Shown piece after piece: positions 60,246 to 64,000 of a stretch of DNA of 64,000 nucleotides. The position numbers were made by a program, and so were the translations under genes. The notes beneath the pieces are model-generated. The model was not told where the DNA came from. It worked only from the letters and a program-made list of their open reading frames with translations, and ran no database searches. The first letter of the stretch is position 1, and each line of letters starts with the position of its first letter. The DNA is from Rhabditoides inermis. Its lineage: Eukaryota > Nematoda > Chromadorea > Rhabditida > Rhabditidae. The stretch covers positions 1,145,001-1,209,000 of the forward strand of contig CAWZYM010000283.1 in NCBI GenBank assembly GCA_963966185.1, read 5' to 3'.

Positions 60246-63200
60246 TTAGAGACACGCGATAGCGCACGGAATGACGACTTTCACTATAAAGAACACTATA
60301 GCCACTAGTACAGCCACGCTTCCAATAATTGTAGGAAGGTTTCGTACAAATGCCAGAATGGAAATGGCAAAGCTGGGTGTCTCTATCGTCTCCGTTCGCA
60401 CTACTTCGCCGTCGACTGTCGTTCCGAGAATGCTTCCAATCTCGTCTGCACCGGCATAGTGCAGAATTCCGTCCAGTTGGATGGCTGTCCTCTTTCCACC
60501 GCATCTCAGAGTGCAGGAGAACTTGCCCTCCGGCTGGCTGGACTTGAACCTTACAGTGTTGACGGTGCCTTTCGGCTCGCATCTGATCGTGTCTGTCAGC
60601 TGGCCGTTGCAGACCAGCTGTGCCGTGGTCGTTGTGTCCGTGTCGGAGGCGCAGGTGATGTTCACGTGGGCGCCACTCACACATGAGTAGCAACCACTGA
60701 GGTGTCCGTAAGACACTACAGTGCATCTGGAAACTGATTGCTCGGTTCTTGTTTTCAGATCCTTGTCCAGATTGACCTGCAGATGCACGTTGTTGTGCAT
60801 TGTGCGGAAGATTGGCAGCCTGCCAGCTTTGGACTGCAGGATCTCAAAGTGCCTTCCAATCAGCGGCAGTCGGCTGCTCTCATCTTCTACCAGCTTCGAA
60901 TAGTCAACTGGCTTTTCGCACGTGCACACCGCCGTGTCCTCTGCCGGGTTGCATCTGCATGTCTCGCGGTATGAGCACTTGTTGAATTGATCACAGAGCA
61001 GTAGGGGTGTTGGCAGCGTTGACCTCGCTAGCGCCAGCTTCTCCCTGAATGCAACAAACGTGTGGAGCATGTATCGTATTGGCTCAGTCGTTGCTTCAAT
61101 CACGGTGATATTACTTCTCTCTAGCACTGCTGTTCCTCCGTTGTCTACTATGAGAGTGTGATTTGCTATTTTTCCTGCTCGTACCACCTCCACGTTTATC
61201 ACCGCCTGTCTGTCGAAATTCTCGCACTCAAACAATTCGACTGGGTCCGACACCGTTGGCACGACGTAGTTGGTCACAAATAGGCATCCGGGTGTGGGCA
61301 GCAGGCATCCACATTGCAGAAACCCGCAAGATTCCATACAGTAAGACGCGCCTACGTGACCCGCTGCCTGTGTCAGCTCGGGAATCACAGTGCTCGTGTT
61401 GACAGCTGCACACTTCTGAGCGGTGCATAGCGAGTTGCCCGCACATCGCTTCACGCTTGCGGTGTGGAGAGAGACGTTCTTTGTGTACATGACAGATCCC
61501 GGGACACACTTGCTGTCCACATAGGACAGCCGGTACACATGTTTCTCCGCGTCTGCGCCTTCTCCACCGATATGCAAGCATATCTCTCTCACTGTCGGAG
61601 TGAACATCAGCTCTACTGTCTTCCTTATCTTGCACTTGTTCCATGCGCACTGTTCCTCGCTGTGCGCAATGGGGATCGAGAGATCACATGCCTGTGCGAT
61701 GGATAGGAGGGTGATCGTCGCTGCTACGAGTAGCATGCGATTCGGCGGAGTGCCTGTGCTCGCCATCCATGTTCTCATTTCAATATCGCCTGCGCGACCC
61801 TCTCGTCTCATGGACCCGAGTACCCTCCGGTGCAGAGGCGGCGTCTCTGATCCGATCAGTCCCTCTGTCTGCGCGCGCTCTCGCCTCGCTTCCATCCACT
61901 TGCGATGGGGGCAAAACACGCACCAGCACACAGCTACTCCCAGGAGAGTAAAGAACGCACAAACGTAAATTAGGAACAGACGGGTGTTACAATGGGGGTT
62001 CAACAGAATATGAGCAATGCATGTAACGCACTTCACTGTCTTGCAGTAATCCTTGGCGGGGCACGTCTTGGAGACTATCTGAGAGTGTGACTTTCCGACG
62101 CGTCTCCACTTCACAACGTGAGCTGTCGTTATCACGCTGATTGGGAGAATCACCTCCGTCTCATTCCCCGCTTCCAGACTGTGCAGGCAGTAGTGTTTCG
62201 AACACACATCGTATCTGCCCGAAGGCATCTTGTCTCGAAGGGTCACACCCGTTTCCGTGCAAACGATTACTGTGTCGTTTCCGGATTCGGTCACGTGCCG
62301 ATCATCTGTCTCGAACGGATCGTGAGATTTGATGTAATCAGTATGACTGTCCGCATCACCTCCTGGGCTGTCCACTACTCGATTGGAATCTTGCCAGCGG
62401 ATCTCATTGCCATTCGTTGCCAGCCGGTTGCGCAATTGAGTGCCCCTCATTAATCCAGCGAGATATGCCCTTTGGCTTCTCAAGTCACCATCTAGCCACT
62501 CGTCATTTGATGTTTCGTTGATCGGAGAGAGAGTGGTGACTGCTTTTGCCGGTGACTTCGTCGTGGATTGAATGTTTCCGATTCTCCTTGTTTCCGCACT
62601 ACTCGCAGCCGTACTTGGCGGCTTTGTAGTTTGTGCGTGAGGAGAGAGAGAGAGGAGCGAGGTCATTGCGGTCGCGCGAGTCTTGGAGGAGTGCGGGGTC
62701 GACTGCCCCGGTGGCAATGTTGTCTCCCACTTTCGCACTTCCTCGTTGTAGTCTCGCATTGCGTTCGCAGGGAAGAAGAGGGCGAACAATGACAAAACCG
62801 TAATCAGCGCGGCCGCACGGTTGATTTTGACCGGCTTCTGTTTCGGCTTTGGCTGCGGTCTCTCGATCTCGTCCCGCCCTTCCTTCTGTCCCGTGACCAG
62901 TGCCGTCGGCCACTCAAGGCGCGACGTGTTCTTATCCCTGACCATATTACCCACCATGTTTTCATCCACGGTGTTTACTTGAGCCGTGTTCACCGATACG
63001 AAGTTCACGTCACTGACTGTGTTTTGTCCGACAATCATTCGGCCAAAAATCGTTGAAATGACCATCGCACCCGAAGGCAACACCACGCGGCTCGCTGGGT
63101 CGACGACGTGCCAGAACACGTCTGCCCCGAGCAGGATGCCGGGCTTGCGCGCCTCCTCGTTGTTCGTCTCCATGCCCAACTTATTCAGTTCATTCAGGTC

Positions 63201-64000
63201 TTTTTTGTTGAGTTTAGAACTGCGCACAGGATTTGTGATTTTTTTCTTAGTGAGCAGTTTGCACTCCATTCTCTTTCCACTGGGGAGGAGGAATGTAGTC
63301 GGGCGCAGAGAGGATTCCTCCTTGACGGATACGCCGCCGAACACCGACAGGTGCAACGTCGTCTCCTCCAGCGAGGGTAGGCCGAGCTCGTTAGCAAGGC
63401 CCTCGTCAATGAAAGATCTCTCTGCTCCGCTGTCGAGCAGTACATCGACTGGCACCTCCTTTCCCAAGTGGGATAGAACACGGGCTCGCACGACCATCAG
63501 TCTGCCCGAGCCGCCTGCCACGTGATTGACAGCGAGCCTTTTCCAGAATGGCTTCTTCTTGTTCTGTTCATTGGAAGAGGTCTCATTGCTGCTGTCCTGG
63601 ATTTGGCTTTTCTGTTCCTTGTCACACATGGAGGTGTGATGCGAGCGACTGCAATGTCTGCACTTGGAAGACTTGCACTGTTTTGCCACATGCGAATCAG
63701 AGAGGCAGTTGAAACATAATCTCAGCTCAGCCACTCTTCTCCGGCGTTCCTCCGGAGTTCTGTACTTCTTGCACTCGCCGGACCAGTGGTTGCTCATTGA
63801 ACAGTATTTGCATGTCTTGTTGGCAGTGTTTGCGCTGGTAGTGAACACGACCGACTCGGTCTCGCGTTCTGCGGTCTTCCCTTCTGCCCTCTCAAACTCC
63901 TTTTCTTCCATTCTGTAGATGATCAATTCGATCTCTCTTAGGAGCTCGTCTACATCGTCCTTATCGAGCATATCGTCCACCAACTCCAGCTTGTCCCAGA
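60246..64000 (-). CDS. BEL/Pao-type retroelement frame: Gag zinc knuckles and protease fused to an envelope-like polyprotein, without polymerase (5' partial)
   Basis: One uninterrupted frame, open to the window edge at 64000, ends with TAA at 60246. Residue numbers count from the codon at 63983. Two CX2CX4HX4C knuckles (58-71, 90-103) and a variant third (108-120) are Gag nucleocapsid-like. An aspartic protease has VLLDSGAERSFID (catalytic D184) and ILLGADVFW (283-291), ending near GRMIVGQ (314-320). Reverse transcriptase, RNase H and integrase, expected next, are absent. The frame instead continues through a hydrophobic signal (about 388-408), a Thr/Ser-rich and then cysteine-containing ectodomain, a transmembrane segment (about 668-690), a basic tail, a second hydrophobic signal (about 750-765), a large cysteine-rich ectodomain resembling phlebovirus G2, and a C-terminal membrane anchor. 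Nematode elements such as Cer7 and Tas are known to carry related envelopes. Confidence 0.8.
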   Translation of the reverse strand, partial: WDKLELVDDMLDKDDVDELLREIELIIYRMEEKEFERAEGKTAERETESVVFTTSANTANKTCKYCSMSNHWSGECKKYRTPEERRRRVAELRLCFNCLSDSHVAKQCKSSKCRHCSRSHHTSMCDKEQKSQIQDSSNETSSNEQNKKKPFWKRLAVNHVAGGSGRLMVVRARVLSHLGKEVPVDVLLDSGAERSFIDEGLANELGLPSLEETTLHLSVFGGVSVKEESSLRPTTFLLPSGKRMECKLLTKKKITNPVRSSKLNKKDLNELNKLGMETNNEEARKPGILLGADVFWHVVDPASRVVLPSGAMVISTIFGRMIVGQNTVSDVNFVSVNTAQVNTVDENMVGNMVRDKNTSRLEWPTALVTGQKEGRDEIERPQPKPKQKPVKINRAAALITVLSLFALFFPANAMRDYNEEVRKWETTLPPGQSTPHSSKTRATAMTSLLSLSPHAQTTKPPSTAASSAETRRIGNIQSTTKSPAKAVTTLSPINETSNDEWLDGDLRSQRAYLAGLMRGTQLRNRLATNGNEIRWQDSNRVVDSPGGDADSHTDYIKSHDPFETDDRHVTESGNDTVIVCTETGVTLRDKMPSGRYDVCSKHYCLHSLEAGNETEVILPISVITTAHVVKWRRVGKSHSQIVSKTCPAKDYCKTVKCVTCIAHILLNPHCNTRLFLIYVCAFFTLLGVAVCWCVFCPHRKWMEARRERAQTEGLIGSETPPLHRRVLGSMRREGRAGDIEMRTWMASTGTPPNRMLLVAATITLLSIAQACDLSIPIAHSEEQCAWNKCKIRKTVELMFTPTVREICLHIGGEGADAEKHVYRLSYVDSKCVPGSVMYTKNVSLHTASVKRCAGNSLCTAQKCAAVNTSTVIPELTQAAGHVGASYCMESCGFLQCGCLLPTPGCLFVTNYVVPTVSDPVELFECENFDRQAVINVEVVRAGKIANHTLIVDNGGTAVLERSNITVIEATTEPIRYMLHTFVAFREKLALARSTLPTPLLLCDQFNKCSYRETCRCNPAEDTAVCTCEKPVDYSKLVEDESSRLPLIGRHFEILQSKAGRLPIFRTMHNNVHLQVNLDKDLKTRTEQSVSRCTVVSYGHLSGCYSCVSGAHVNITCASDTDTTTTAQLVCNGQLTDTIRCEPKGTVNTVRFKSSQPEGKFSCTLRCGGKRTAIQLDGILHYAGADEIGSILGTTVDGEVVRTETIETPSFAISILAFVRNLPTIIGSVAVLVAIVFFIVKVVIPCAIACL

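Overview
This is eukaryotic DNA, most likely from a rhabditid-type nematode. The grounds are small introns (several of 40-70 bp) ending in TTTCAG or TTTTAG, small secreted trypsin-inhibitor-like (TIL) cysteine-rich genes, a histidine acid phosphatase and C-type lectin domain exons, and a BEL/Pao retroelement whose envelope-like region resembles phlebovirus glycoproteins, a combination known from nematodes. I saw no bacterial features, CRISPR array or rRNA. All protein calls come from motif recognition and hand-spliced exons, with no database search.

Layout. 1-2.2 kb: repeat-rich DNA. 2.2-5.8 kb: two intact plus-strand TIL genes. 6.3-45.4 kb: a tandem array of 209-222 bp monomers, roughly 150 copies by length. 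It is interrupted by a 2.2 kb insertion (27.3-29.5 kb), two near-identical minus-strand TIL genes (A at 37.6-38.8 kb, B at 41.0-42.2 kb), a 5'-truncated third copy (C, 42.9-44.0 kb), a LINE fragment, and an inverted stub of array with a lone TIL last exon (D). 45.7-46.7 kb: the 3' end of an acid phosphatase gene. 46.8-50.6 kb: inverted-repeat transposons and unrecognised coding-like fragments. 50.7-58.6 kb: a minus-strand gene with two C-type lectin domains, rebuilt over 16 phase-consistent exons, with a dead LINE in its largest intron. 60.2-64.0 kb: a BEL/Pao-type open frame in which Gag zinc knuckles and protease run straight into an envelope-like polyprotein with no polymerase between them.

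The main discovery is the origin and coding content of the array. Each monomer is the last exon plus 3' flank of the neighbouring TIL genes, in the same orientation, and the array runs without a break into the real last exons of genes A, B and C. In the monomer the exon's splice acceptor is lost and a net 2-nt contraction places an ATG in frame. A typical monomer therefore carries a free-standing 36-codon frame for a six-cysteine miniprotein, with a TATAAA about 50 nt upstream. The commonest base differences among copies are often synonymous in that frame. The array may thus be an exon-born satellite that is also a large family of potential micro-genes, or simply a young satellite with coding ancestry. 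Expression and substitution data would decide.
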